Part shown: positions 53,606 through 64,000 of the stretch, piece after piece
How positions within the stretch are numbered: the first letter of the stretch is position 1
Layout: each line of letters starts with the position of its first letter
Assembly (NCBI RefSeq): GCF_001638985.1
Contig: NW_017265161.1
Span: 545,544 to 609,543, forward strand
DNA: 64,000 nt
Direction: 5' to 3'
Source of the DNA: Phycomyces blakesleeanus NRRL 1555(-)
Taxonomy: Eukaryota; Mucoromycota; Mucoromycetes; Mucorales; Phycomycetaceae
Made by a program: the position numbers and the translations under genes
The notes under the pieces: model-generated
What the model saw: the letters and a program-made list of their open reading frames with translations, nothing else
What the model was told of the DNA's origin: nothing
Database searches by the model: none

Positions 53606-56509
53606 AACACTAATAATAATAAATGTGTAGCCCATGAAGACACATGCAATACAATTAGTAGTGCTGTTTCTGAGCCTGTAAATCAAGAGGAAGATAGTTT
53701 TGAATTTGAACAGGAAGATGTTGAAATCAATTCTGAGCTTAGAAGTAAGAAAACTTATTTTATTAAATTGATTTATTTGGGTCTAACATTCTGCTTTTGT
53801 AGACCTAAATGACACAAATGACATTTTAGATATACCGACAAGAAACTAACCTTTCTCTGAAACGGATTGCGTGTTTGGCCCTAAAGATAATGTCCAGTAT
53901 ACAAGTGACACTTACGAAGAAGAAGAAGAATATGAAGATAAATCCAATGTTGAGATGGACAATGATGAAGGTAGGTACACAGCTTTAGATAATATTATAT
54001 TCTAGAAAATAGAGAGTTAATCAACATTCTTTAAAAAAATCAAATTAAAGATTCTTCATTAGAATCAATCTCAGAATTGAATTTGATTCACTGATTCATT
54101 ATTATTTTGGTTGCTCTTTTTGTCTCACTATATGTTGTGGATGAAAAATCTGTAAACCTGATTCCCATAATCAACAAGATCCTGCAGTTTTTGTTTGACT
54201 CATTCCACCTTCCTGTGAGTGTTGCTGGCCTCAAACGTTTGGCCAGATTTGAAGCGTTAACAAGTGGTGTCAAGAAGTATATTGCATATAGCAAATGCCA
54301 TGCCATATATGATAATGAAGCCGCCCCTTTGCATTGTACATTACCCAATTTTGGTAAAACCTCCTTGTGTGGCAACTACTTGTTCAAGTCTGGTCCCAGA
54401 TCAAAAGCACCCAAAAAGACATATGTATTTCACTCTGTTAAGAAAGCCTTAAAGACGTTTTTTCAATGCCCAGATTTTGAAAACAAGATCAACTCATGGA
54501 ACCGCAGCCCAAAAATGTATAGCACTTTGTTTGACATATATAATGGTGCGATGTGGAATGAGATAGTAGATGTAGATGTTATATCTTTTGTTGATACCAA
54601 GCAATCACTTATGCACATGCTGAATATTGACTGGTTTCAGCCATTCGATGATGTTACCTACTCCTGTGGTGCCATATATCTTGCAATCAACAATATTCCA
54701 CACAGTGAGCAGTTCAAGAAGGAGAACATGATTCTTGTTAGGTTAATGTCAGGGCTTAAAGAAGCGAGCACTTCTGACATAAATAATTATCTGAAATCAT
54801 TTGTGGATGAGTTGATGGAGCTGTACAAAGGTATTAAGATTAAGACTCACCAATGTCCAAATGGTACTTCTATCAAAGCAGCCCTTCTCATAGTTGCCTG
54901 TGATATACCTGCTGCAAGGAAAGTATGTGGGTTCACATCCCATACAAGTACAAATGCATGCCACAAGTGTAAGTGTCAATTTTTGAGATTGGCTGAAACG
55001 AGTTCCATTGATTATTCTGGATTCAATTTCTCAAAGTGGCTCCTTTGCACTAAAAATGACAATTGTAAGAATGCAGAGATCTAGAGAAATGCAACCAAAC
55101 CAGCTGAGAGACAGCGTCTTGAAGTTGCACATGATGTTTGCTGGTCCAAACTGCATTGTCTTCAGTACTTTGATATTGTCTGCTGCACAATCATCGATCC
55201 CATGCACAATCTATTCTTAGGCACTACCAAAAGAATGCTGGAGAGATGAGTTGCGGATGGATTAATTGACAATAAAAAACTTGTTGCCATGCAAAAGGCT
55301 GATGAGAAGGTAGTGTTGCCACCTGATTACATATTACTTGGGACAAAGATTGCCAAGAAATTTCCCTATATGAAGGCTGATGAGTGGAAGTCTGGGTGCC
55401 TTGTATACTCTTCTGTAGTTCTAAGGGATGTGTTGTTATTGTCAGAGTTCAATAACTGGATAGAGTTTGTTAATGCATGTAGATACTTCACCAAGCCTAG
55501 TGTTTCCAAAGAAGACATTGAGAAAGGACACAAATGCTTAGAAGAATTCTGTAAAGGGTGTGAGACATTGTACGACCTGGACCTTCTCTCTCCTAATATG
55601 CACTTGCATCTGCACTTACACCAAACAATGATTGAATTTGGACCCATCTATGGCTATTAGCTTTTCAGCTTTGAAAGGTACAATAGTGTCCTGAAAAATA
55701 TCAAGACCAATCGAAGAAATAGGTTTGAACTGACATTTATGAGACAGTTCATTGAAGAGTCATGGAAGAGAGATTTTGTTTGTCCACTTCTGAAACCTAT
55801 GCATGCACTTGCATGTTTTGAAATTTTTGATAAGTTTACTATCAACAACAACAACACCTACCTCTTCCACTCTTTCTCAATTTCTGAATATCTTGAAGCT
55901 TCATGGGATCTTTCAATGACAATTCATGGAAAGGAGCCCCTGCCATTGAAAACAAAACCATTATCATTTATGCCAAAACATGAATATGATTGTCTTGTAA
56001 GATACTATCAAGCTGCATACAAGAATTAACAGATCTCAGGTTGCAAAGATGTAATTGATAACTCATCTTTTGTCAATGACTGAATCGAAATGGTGAAGTC
56101 CATTGATCTTCTTGGGCAAAGCTACAAAGGGTGCATTGGAACGAATAGCCACGGATCATACATACAATCATATTTCACTGAACGAACTGGGTCAGAACAT
56201 GTGTATGTTGGAGAGATTCAATACCTTTTCATTCACAATTTTAGGCCAACTGTTTCTTCTCTAACATACAGAAATTCCCATAGTAGTCAGCATGTATTTG
56301 CATTTGTCAAATGGTTCAAATCCACTTCTGACAAAACAAGAGAATTAGAAGGAGTTGAGTTGTTACAGAATGAATTCTATAAGCAAGGTTTTCAAAGCAT
56401 TCTGCTTGTACATCGGATTCTCCTAACAGTTGCAATAGTAGATTATAAAACTACAAAAAACGTTAACAAAAAACTTGCAATTCCTTTACCAAAAAAAATT
56501 TACTATTAA
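53340..56509 (+). pseudogene. tnp2-type (CACTA) transposase, copy D
   Basis: Exon 1 MASIRKPTVRKECQCSICKS with TFKHHQ. Acidic exons lie between 53630 and 53970. The catalytic exon starts from about 54053: FVSLYVVDEKSVNLIPIINK, LNIDWFQPFDDVTYSCGAIY (Asp 1), VACDIPAARKVCGF (Asp 2), NACHKCKCQF, a TAG after NAEI (55082), DPMHNLFLGTTK, a TGA at MLER (55247), MHLHLHLHQTMIEFGPIYGY, a TAG (55658), FSFERYNSVLKNI (Glu). Then a TAA at 56027, and the C-terminal block HVFAFVKWF to PLPKKIYY. All catalytic acids are present. Four stops, three of them TGG to TAG or TGA. It has the clearest C-terminus of the family. Confidence 0.85.
53515..53605. repeat. Microsatellites TTTTA and AAT in the first intron of copy D
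   Basis: A TTTTA pentamer run (about 53518-53545) and an AAT/AATA trinucleotide run (about 53570-53603). Confidence 0.9.
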
Positions 56510-56645
56510 TTCTCATACACATACTTACTTATATATTTATCCTCTATTATTATTATTTTCTTTAATCAATTCAATTTCAATTATTACTATTTGGCACTAC
56601 AACAGAACATAGTAAAAAAGAAAATGTTTATTTATCGTTGATTGC

Positions 56646-57940
56646 CTAGCGAGACAATGACTGGGACAGGGTGGCAGAAACAGAGCAAGGCGACAATGTT
56701 GCTGAATATCTGTTCATTCTTAGCTTTGTTCCCACGCCTGCATTTGACACGTGATGGGTACGATTAATGTTGTCAACCATTGTCAACAATCTGTTGAACT
56801 GTATTTATTTTTATTAGTTCTTTATTTTTCTTGTTATAAAACTTATTTATTTATTCTAAATATTATTTACCTCTTCACTTCTCCAAGTGGGGCAAGCCAC
56901 ATGCAAACACCGTCATAGAAGATTGTCCACAATCTCAATATCCGACTCACCATCAGACATGGCATCCTTCTGAAAGAGTTTGAGATAGGTCTTCTCAACA
57001 GAGTTTCCAGTCTTATATCCTATTGCAGCATCAATGGCTACCCAGTTGTCCATGTATGTCGACTTGCGTTGGATAGACATCTGGCTATATAGATTGTAGC
57101 TTGAGAAAATAGTAATATATCAATTAATTTTTATATAGTATATACAAACCTGAAGAGTACGACTGTTTGCTCCCCCCTTGCTGTTTTTCTTGGCCTTCTG
57201 CTCAGGAGACTCGTGAAAAGTACGATGACTGTGCTTGTACCTGTTCTTTATTTTATCACTTATCACCCGTGGGTGAGTACCAGCTAGACGAGTTAGGGCG
57301 CTAATGTAGCTCTTCAAGTAATTGATAACAGCTACGTTATCGCAGTGGTTAATCTTCTCGTTCAAGTTCCACTTCTTCTTACTCTCGTTCTCAGCAACAA
57401 GAGCAGGGTCGTCAGACTCAAACTTCCAGTCCCACAACTTTTCTGCGAAGATTTCCTAAATACAGGTTGTTTAATAAGTTGTTGATACTAACATATATTA
57501 ATATTAATTACCGAGATAATGACAGAAACCTCAACATCACTGAGGGAGGTCTGGGGAACATAGGATGACATCAGAGATGGTCCTAGACTAGCCATACGAG
57601 TCTGATCGTTGGCATAGACAGTTGCAAAGTCTGCAAATGCCGTATGTGTCTTTCCAGACATGTCAACAACAACGCCCATCCTGTTTTTAAAGGCTGCCAT
57701 GTTGCTATTGACAGCAGCAATGTCATCCTTGACACCGTTGATATTATTGTTTACTTTGTTAAACATTTCAACAATTTTTGCGTATTGCTGATCTTGGATA
57801 GTTGCAGATGAGAAACTGGAGGCAATTTCTTGAGGTCCAACATGGCCAGCCAAAACACGGTTTGCAGAGGTAGATATACTTGCAGATGCTTTTCCTTTTC
57901 CTTTACGGTCTGTTTTTCTGCTGCTATTGGAAGGTATTTT
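56646..57940 (-). pseudogene. CACTA accessory protein (TNPA-like by position), copy D
   Basis: Convergent with the transposase. Exon 1 (upper end about 57940, no clear ATG) has basic RKTDRKGKGKASAS and then heptad-rich DQQYAKIVEMFNKVNNNING, VKDDIAAVNSNMAAFKNRMG, a coiled coil. Exon 2 (57440-57150) has KLWDWKFESDDPALVAENES, INHCDNVAVINYLKSYISAL, VISDKIKNRYKHSHR and the basic end KAKKNSKGGANSRTLQ. Exon 3 has DAMSDGESDIEIVD, a TGA, then PTWRSEE before a GTAAAT donor. Exon 4 ends LSQSLSR. The same motifs appear in copies A and B. One stop and the missing ATG suggest decay. Confidence 0.55.
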
Positions 57941-58349
57941 TTCTTTATTGTATTTTTATTAAAGTTTTATACATTAATAAATTATTAAAATAAAATAAAT
58001 GTATGGGTTGAAATATATTTATTTTTGTTTAATCAAAGATATACATACAAAATAAGTTAATATAAAGTAGATTTATGAAATAGCTGAGAAAAAGAAGGGA
58101 TTATATATTATTTTCTATGAAATCCTTTATAACCTTGAACAACTTCTTTAATATTCAACATAGAACTTAGTGTTACAATATAATTTCGGACTATTCATTT
58201 TATTACTATTGTATTTTACTAGAGTCAATTCTCATCTAAACTGCCTTCTGTTTGAAAGCCTACTTTTTTTTCTTCTTTTTCTTTATTTTTTTCTTATTTC
58301 TTTTTTTCCTGTTTCTTTTCCGCTTTATTTACTTTTATTCTGGTTGATG

Positions 58350-58860
58350 TATTTGAGTTCACACCCTGGTAAGCAATTTGTTTTTATTATTCTACTGTTA
58401 TATTTATTCTTAATGTTTTTTCTTTTATTATTATTGTGGTTGCTGATAGTATTACAAGTCTTTGCCATGTTGATTAATGGACAAGAACAAAAAGGTAAAA
58501 CGCGGTTATTGTGTATGTGCTTCTTTATTAATTATTTTCTTTTTCTCTTCTCAGCTCATCATAAAGATATACCAACAGCAGAAATTTATCTGGTAAGTCT
58601 GAATAATGTATTTATTTATTTTATTCTTATATCTAATTTTGTTTATTTTCTATCTTTGTTAGTACTGCCAACATTTCTATGTACCTGATTGAATGGCTTG
58701 TCTTTGAAAACCGGTTTTCTTTGGTAAGTAATAAAGCCAAACTTTATTCCATGATCTTTACTAATGCGTTTTATTAAACCTTCCAGAACAACAGTCAATG
58801 TGCACTATGCCTGGTTCTGACGAAAGTACTGGTAAGTAAACATATTATTTAAATTAAAGA
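58350..58860 (+). other. Candidate micro-exons in CACTA D 3' region
   Basis: Several short AG...GTAAG segments, e.g. 58556-58592 and 58800-58850, ending in GTAAG donors. Same position as the micro-exon gene of copy A, but no sequence match. Coding status unsure. Confidence 0.25.
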
Positions 58861-59565
58861 AAAATAAATATTTATATAATCTAATATAATTGAATAATTT
58901 TTTAGCCTTCTCTAACTAGTGAAATACCGTAAACACGCGTTTCTTTTTAGGATTCTATCGTATTGGAAGTATTTATATATTATAATATATGAAAGGGTTT
59001 GTTATTATATTAATTATGTAGTAGCTTATATATTAGATTAGACTATATATTGTCAAGCCGTACATATTATAAGCAAGAAGCTTTTTTTTTAAATAAAAAC
59101 AATTTTTCCAAAACAATCCCTATAAAAATATTTGAAATGAAGTGCAAGAAGTATTGCGGTAGTATGGCATGTGTGAATCCTATAGTTTAGCCATGCATAA
59201 TTGTCCAATAAAAGTGTTTAGATTCAGAAGACAGTATACATAAATCCTGTTTCTTTTGTTAAATGATCTAATAGAATATCATTATTTCAGTAGACAGTTT
59301 TCTATCAAAAATAGATTTTTTATTGGAATCTCTGTTTCAAATCAAGTTTAATTTAATGTAACATCCAAAAAAAAAGATGCCATAATTTGATTATTCTCTC
59401 TGCGATTAAATAGTTTAAAAGAACCTTACATCTCTATATGGATCATTATAAGTTCAGAAGTTATATGGACAACTCACAGGTAACATAACATATTGCGAAC
59501 AGAATCTATAAATGCCAAATTCCAGAATTTAATTATTCTGTCACTCAGAATTTCCCATACTATCG
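58861..59565. other. CACTA D 3' subterminal region
   Basis: AT-rich, no gene seen. Lies between the candidate micro-exons and the right terminus. Confidence 0.4.
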
Positions 59566-59594
59566 CATATGTGTAGAAATCTAATTCCCCAGTG

Positions 59595-62201
59595 GTTGTT
59601 ATAGATGCACCTAATTTAGATTCAATAATATTTTTATTGCATCACAAAACATACCAATTTCTATTAGAATGTAATAAGGTACGATATATGACTTATTTTT
59701 AAAAAGAAAGTATATCAAAAAAATTGAAAAAAAAGAGCAAGAATTGATATCATAAAAAAATACAAGAAAAAGAAAATCCAAAACAGACCACTTGCCATAA
59801 TGAGCGAGAATTGATGTCATGTTAAAAAAATGCGAAAGAGAAAAACTATGCCATTATATCAGTGATTATTAAATTGAAACCCCATTAATAATCAGGCACA
59901 CTTTTTTTAAGAAAAGATTGCTGTATCAAAATCCATTTGTAATTCTTACTAATAGGGACGGTAAGCTCAATGTAGTCAATGAAATAGTGAATAAGATATA
60001 TCAACTCATTATTAATGACAAAAATAAAAGACATATAAAAGATAAAAACAAAATATAGTATACACTTCTTTATTATTTTATTATTATTAATATTATTCTT
60101 ACTGTTATGAATTCTACAACTAAAACCTACACTGTTATATGTACATGTTCATCATGTACCAAAAATGCAATCGGTGGAATTTTGCAAAATGCACAGACCT
60201 TTAAGCGTCATAACTATGCTGATAAGTTATTAGACGTTGGCCCAAAAAATTGAGGTAATGACATTTGAGTAGTATGCGCATTACTGGATAAATTGTAATC
60301 TGATATTTTTTTCTATTAATTATCAGTTAATACAGAAGTTGTCAAAGAAGAGACAGACGTTGAGATGAGAGATGTATCTGATACATCAATTGACTGTGAG
60401 TATAAAATGTATTTTTAATAAATCATAATTTAGATAGCTAATAGTCTGTTTTTACTATAGATGAAGACAATTATTCTATTGTATCAACCAAAACTACTGT
60501 ACAGAGTGTACCTTTTTTGAGAGAAGACAAGATTTTTCAATTCGAAGAGTCTGATGTTGAGGCAACATCATTGGCTTCTGACAATGACAATCCTGATTCA
60601 AGTGATGAGTCTGAAGATGAGAGTGAAGTCGAGGTTGCCGGTGTTGAAAATTTTGAAGACATAGTTGCTTCCAATATGCATACATTTAAAAAAGAAATAT
60701 ACATAAATTATGTTACAAATAATTAACAGAAATACTTACCTTTTTAGTTGCTTCTTTGAAAATTCAGGACATGTCTCAAACAAGTCAATTCATGGCTTTA
60801 TTTGGCATTATCTTTCAGGCGTTTTACTTGGTTCAAGCAGGTGGAACTGCTATGCTGAAATTCTTCTACCATCTTCTTGTTACCTTTGATAAGGATACCG
60901 ATCTCCTGCTCACTGTTGATGCGTTAAAGACTATGACTGGGTTCAATTTTATGACAAAAAGCATCGTCAAATACACTGTCTGCAACAAGTGTTTTGCAAT
61001 TTACTTACCAGGCAATCACCAACCAAATTGCACATTCAAAAAATACACAACTACATCACCAACATACTGCGGAAATCCTCTTTTCTTTGAACCAGAAGTT
61101 GATCACCCCATCCCTCTCATGGTTTTCCTATATAACTCCCTCAAGAATTCTATTGCATAGCATTTCGCCAAATCTGGGTTCGAGCATCAAATCGTTCAAT
61201 AGAGATCAAGGGAGACAATTAACAGTACCTTGTTGGACATATACGATGGTGCAATGTGGAGTGAGCAACTTGACAAAGACAACGAGCCTTTTGTTAATCA
61301 TGACCATTCCTTGATGCTGACATTGAATGTGGATTGGTTTTAACCATTTGAAGGCCATACACATGCAAGTAGGGCATTGTATCTGTCAATGAACAACCTG
61401 CTCAGGGAAGAAAGAATGAAGCCGGAGAACATTATCCTTGTTGATGTCATGTCTGGTTCAAAGGAAGCAAAGATCGACCAGATGGATAACTTTCTGGAAC
61501 CTCTGGTAGACGAGCTGGTAGAGTTGTATGGCGGTATAACTGTAAAGTCTGCCGCATTCCCCAATGGTACTATTGTCCACGCTGCCCTTATGTATGTAGC
61601 TTGCGACATACCTGCTGCAAGAAAAACCGCTGGATTTACAGGGCATGCAAGCACTAATGCCTGTCATAAATGCGAGCGTCACTTCTCTGTGATTGCCAGA
61701 TCAAGTAAGATCGATTACTCTGGGTTTGACGATGAAAGCTGGGTGCCAAGAACAAAGGAGATGAACGCCATATACACTGATATGTGGGCTTGTGCAGAAT
61801 CAAATGCAGAAAGAACAGATTTGGAGAAGCAAAATGGCACGCAGTTTTCCGAGTTGCATCATTTGCATTACTTTGATCCCATTTGGTGCACGATTGTTGA
61901 TCCCATGCACAATTTGTTTCTTGGGACAGCAAAGCATATGATCAGTGTTTGGAAAGACCTTGGCTATCTCCCTGCTGCTGTTCTCGTCCGCATGCAACGC
62001 CTTGCTGATGGTATTATTGTTCCTCCTGGGTATACTGTTTTGTCTGCAAAAATCGAATTGGGCTTCCCATACATGAAGGCAGACGAGTGGCAATCGTGGC
62101 ATCTTATATATTCACTGGTAATACTCAAAGACGCTTTGCCTGAAAAAGACTTCAAATACTGGACTCTTTTTGTCAAGGCATGCCAAAAGTTGACAAGTCC
62201 A
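59595..62201 (+). mobile_element. CACTA copy E, truncated at both ends
   Basis: Starts directly at the end of D, at a point matching 44036 of copy F, so about 300 bp of its 5' end is missing. Stops at 62201 where the terminus of element G begins. Confidence 0.75.
60107..62201 (+). pseudogene. tnp2-type (CACTA) transposase, copy E
   Basis: Exon 1 MNSTTKTYTVICTCSSCTKN, QTFKRHNY. Exon 2 TEVVKEETDVEMRDVSDTSI. Acidic exon 3 (60520-60690) with SSDESEDESEVEVAGV. Catalytic exon from about 60760: QFMALFGIIFQAFYLVQAGG, VKYTVCNKCFAIY, stops near 61158 and 61200, LTLNVDWF-stop-PF (61341-61343; the Gln codon of relatives became TAA; Asp kept), VACDIPAARKTAGF (Asp 2), NACHKCERHF, DPMHNLFLGTAK, YMKADEWQSW. 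Ends at KACQKLTS, before the Glu region, because of element G. Sequence from 61377 to 62201 is open. Confidence 0.8.
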
Positions 62202-62219
62202 CACTGGAAAAATTAAGAA

Positions 62220-63190
62220 AATAAGATAGTTTAAATATGGGGTATAGTGTAGTGTAATTTCCATATTTAAATTAGTTGATTTTTTTTCCACTTGTGCTGA
62301 AGGTGACCTTCACAGATAGTGGAATGACTAGAGTCAACTAGCGGAATTGTGGGTGGGGGGTGCTGCAGGTAAGGTTTGTTAGCACTTTAGATATACTTAT
62401 CTGACTTGATATATAAAAAGAAAGTTTTTTAAAACTGCATATCTATTTTGATATTCTTTATATGGAACCATAAAGGTCAGGTACCAACATATTATGAAGA
62501 TTAAAAGTAGCCTAAAGGTGACCTTTAAGCTAGTTTATTGTTAAGAAGTTTGGTCATCAGCAGCAAAAAAAGGCGTCTTTAAAATTATGAACCAGTAATA
62601 TGTTCTTTATTTATTTGGTTTCCCGTTCTTATTAGGTTGGTTATGGTTTATGCTTTTATTTTTATTGGAAAGAATAGAATGTTTCTAGGTTTCAGATCTG
62701 ATAATACTATTCTATATCTCTAGCTACTTCTTGCTCGGTCGGTTTGTTATATTTGGGATGAAAAATTTTCTACAAAAAAGAAATACCTAAAAAAAAAATG
62801 AGCTGCTCAATACGTTTTTTTGGGGTATGAGCAGTACTCTTTGAGAATAGATAAATCATTAGTGATGGGTGTGCGTGTGTGTTAGATATTTCAATTCTTA
62901 TAAACCATTAATACTTATATTGGAATTATCCAATACAAAGACCAAACAATAAAATATTACAAGTAAAGCTATGGAATTTTGATTCCTTTGACTATGAAAA
63001 TGATTGGAAAAAATTAATTTTTGTGAATTGGGCGATATAATTATTAATTTACATACCCAAAGCAAACGGATTTATTTGTAGATATAGATAATACTTATCA
63101 AAAGTCGATATAGTATCTGGTAGTTTTTTTATTAATAAACACCATAAGTAATATAATGATACATATAAGGATAGTAAAAGAACAAAAAAG
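62220..63190. other. Subterminal region of CACTA G
   Basis: AT-rich, no gene recognised. AAGGTGACCTT occurs twice (about 62302 and 62515), and a G-rich GGGTGGGGGGTG is near 62350. Confidence 0.35.
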
Positions 63191-63196
63191 TCTTAC

Positions 63197-63500
63197 CATG
63201 TCAATGACAGCAGCATGAGATAGAAGCTTTTGATCCATAGCATGTTTTGGAGAGGGTTGTTCATCTATAGTAAAAATTAGATTCAGTTTGATTAATATTA
63301 AAGAGAAATATAATAAATAAATAGATAAAAATATTACCGTTTTGGTGGTCATGTTTAGCTGTAGAAAATATTTTTGGTGATATGTCCTATTAAAAAGAAA
63401 GGAAAAAATCAGAATACTTTTACGAGATAATGGTATGAAATATATTTACTAACCTTGGCTAATCCGAATGGCCATTGTGAAGAGAATGCATCAGAAGAAA
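63197..63500 (-). CDS. Micro-exon gene of CACTA G (partial)
   Basis: Exons on the minus strand: 63386-63338 (49 nt) and 63264-63197 (68 nt), flanked by AG and GT. Spliced reading DISPKIFSTAKHDHQN, then DEQPSPKHAMDQKLLS and HAAVIDM. Same exon lengths and phase as copy A. An upstream exon with CATTCGGATTAGCCAAG before GTTAG (near 63475) corresponds to the 18-nt exon there, although its acceptor AG is GG here. Function unknown. Confidence 0.5.
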
Positions 63501-64000
63501 ACTATACGCAAGTGACTATAGTAGCAGAAACACTTGTTATTACTCAGCTATATTTGAAGAAATTACTAATAAAGAAAAATAAAGAAAAAAAGCGCCTTAT
63601 CAGGAACATTTGCAAGTATAAGAGTAAAAGAGGAAGAAAGAAGTAAAAAGAAAAGAGAGGGCAAGTGTCTATGGCAACTGAAACAACTAATTCTTTTTAG
63701 TTATATAAAAAAAAGTACTTTAAAAAAGCAGATTAAAAAAAAAGACTAATAAAAAAATAAAAAAAATGGGTAGAGACAGCAACAAAGAGTGTGTCTATGG
63801 CAACAGAATAAATAAATTCTTTTATTTTCTATAAAGAAGACTTTTTAGAAAGAACATGTCTTACACAAATAGTTCGCAAATATAATAGAAGTTGCAGAGA
63901 TAGAGAAACAAAGAAAAGACCAATAGCAAATATAAAGAGCAAAAAAAAGAGAAACAGGAACAACAACAAAAAAAGAAAAAAAAGAAAAAAGAAAAGTGCG
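63500..64000. other. A-rich region, interior of CACTA G
   Basis: Strongly A/G-rich on the plus strand. Its complement is T/C-rich like the leader of the micro-exon gene in copy A (6825-6960). No reliable gene. Confidence 0.35.

Larger units (their letters stand above)
53086..59594 (+). mobile_element. CACTA-type DNA transposon, copy D
   Basis: 6.5 kb. Left end CACTGCAAAAACAG with TTTCACATATG. The right end 59566-59594, CATATGTG...TTCCCCAGTG, is its imperfect inverse (CATATG kept at the same distance). Contains the transposase, accessory gene and candidate micro-exons in the same order as A and B. No 3-bp duplication (ACA left, GTT right). Confidence 0.8.
62202..64000 (-). mobile_element. CACTA element G, 3' part, reversed, runs off the window
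   Basis: Terminus CACTGGAAAAATTAAG at 62202 interrupts copy E. The micro-exon gene that lies near the 3' end of copy A is here on the minus strand, about 1 kb inside, so the element points left and its transposase should lie beyond 64000. Confidence 0.65.

Noticed and set aside
58170..58688. Leu/Phe-rich 172-codon ORF as a membrane protein
   Set aside because: The hydrophobic composition follows from T-rich non-coding DNA, and several splice-like signals cut through it.

Overview
The window looks like an AT-rich, transposon-dominated stretch of an early-diverging fungal nuclear genome. Mucoromycota is the best guess, with moderate confidence. The basis is short GT-AG introns inside transposase genes, eukaryotic tRNAs with A and B boxes and no encoded CCA, and a mix of CACTA (tnp2), MULE, PIF/Harbinger, Tc1, LINE and solo-LTR elements. 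I found no convincing host protein gene, no rRNA and no CRISPR. The only clear cellular genes are four minus-strand tRNA genes: Asp-GTC, Ile-AAT, Thr-AGT and Gly-TCC.

Layout. 158-1468: MULE transposase remnant. 1469-8472: CACTA element A. 8473-10032: second MULE. 10510-10739: solo LTR gamma. 11416-15747: a different tnp2-type element with a divergent partner gene. 16936-17568: 125-bp tandem repeat, solo LTR beta, tRNA-Asp. 19179-20255: solo LTR delta and a third MULE fragment. 20395-21209: nested solo LTRs. 21243-28806: tRNA-Ile followed by two tandem LINEs. 28807-35580: CACTA B. 35581-38050: an unknown ORF and a HARBI1-like element. 38556-43734: solo LTR alpha, tRNA-Thr and two tandem LINE copies. 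43735-45190: CACTA F (5' part). 45191-45723: LTR delta. 45724-49948: PIF/Harbinger element with a Tc1 element inside. 49949-50395: LTR alpha and tRNA-Gly. 50475-64000: CACTA elements C, D, E and G placed end to end, G reversed.

Two systems stand out. First, tRNA genes act as retrotransposon docking sites. All four have a solo LTR ending 33-58 bp beyond their 3' end. The two whose A box reads GCTCAGTTGG also carry LINEs inserted exactly at their 5' end, with a 16-bp target duplication covering tRNA positions -1 to 15. Repeated insertion has built tandem LINE arrays without breaking the tRNA. Second, the CACTA elements end in CACTG rather than CACTA. They carry an intron-containing tnp2 transposase with a Cys-rich N-terminal exon, a convergent coiled-coil accessory gene (TNPA-like by position), and near the 3' end a small micro-exon gene conserved between two elements.

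Most copies are decayed. Many stop codons are explained by single C:G to T:A changes. The best preserved element is the LINE at 21318-26114, whose 1107-codon endonuclease/reverse transcriptase ORF is open.
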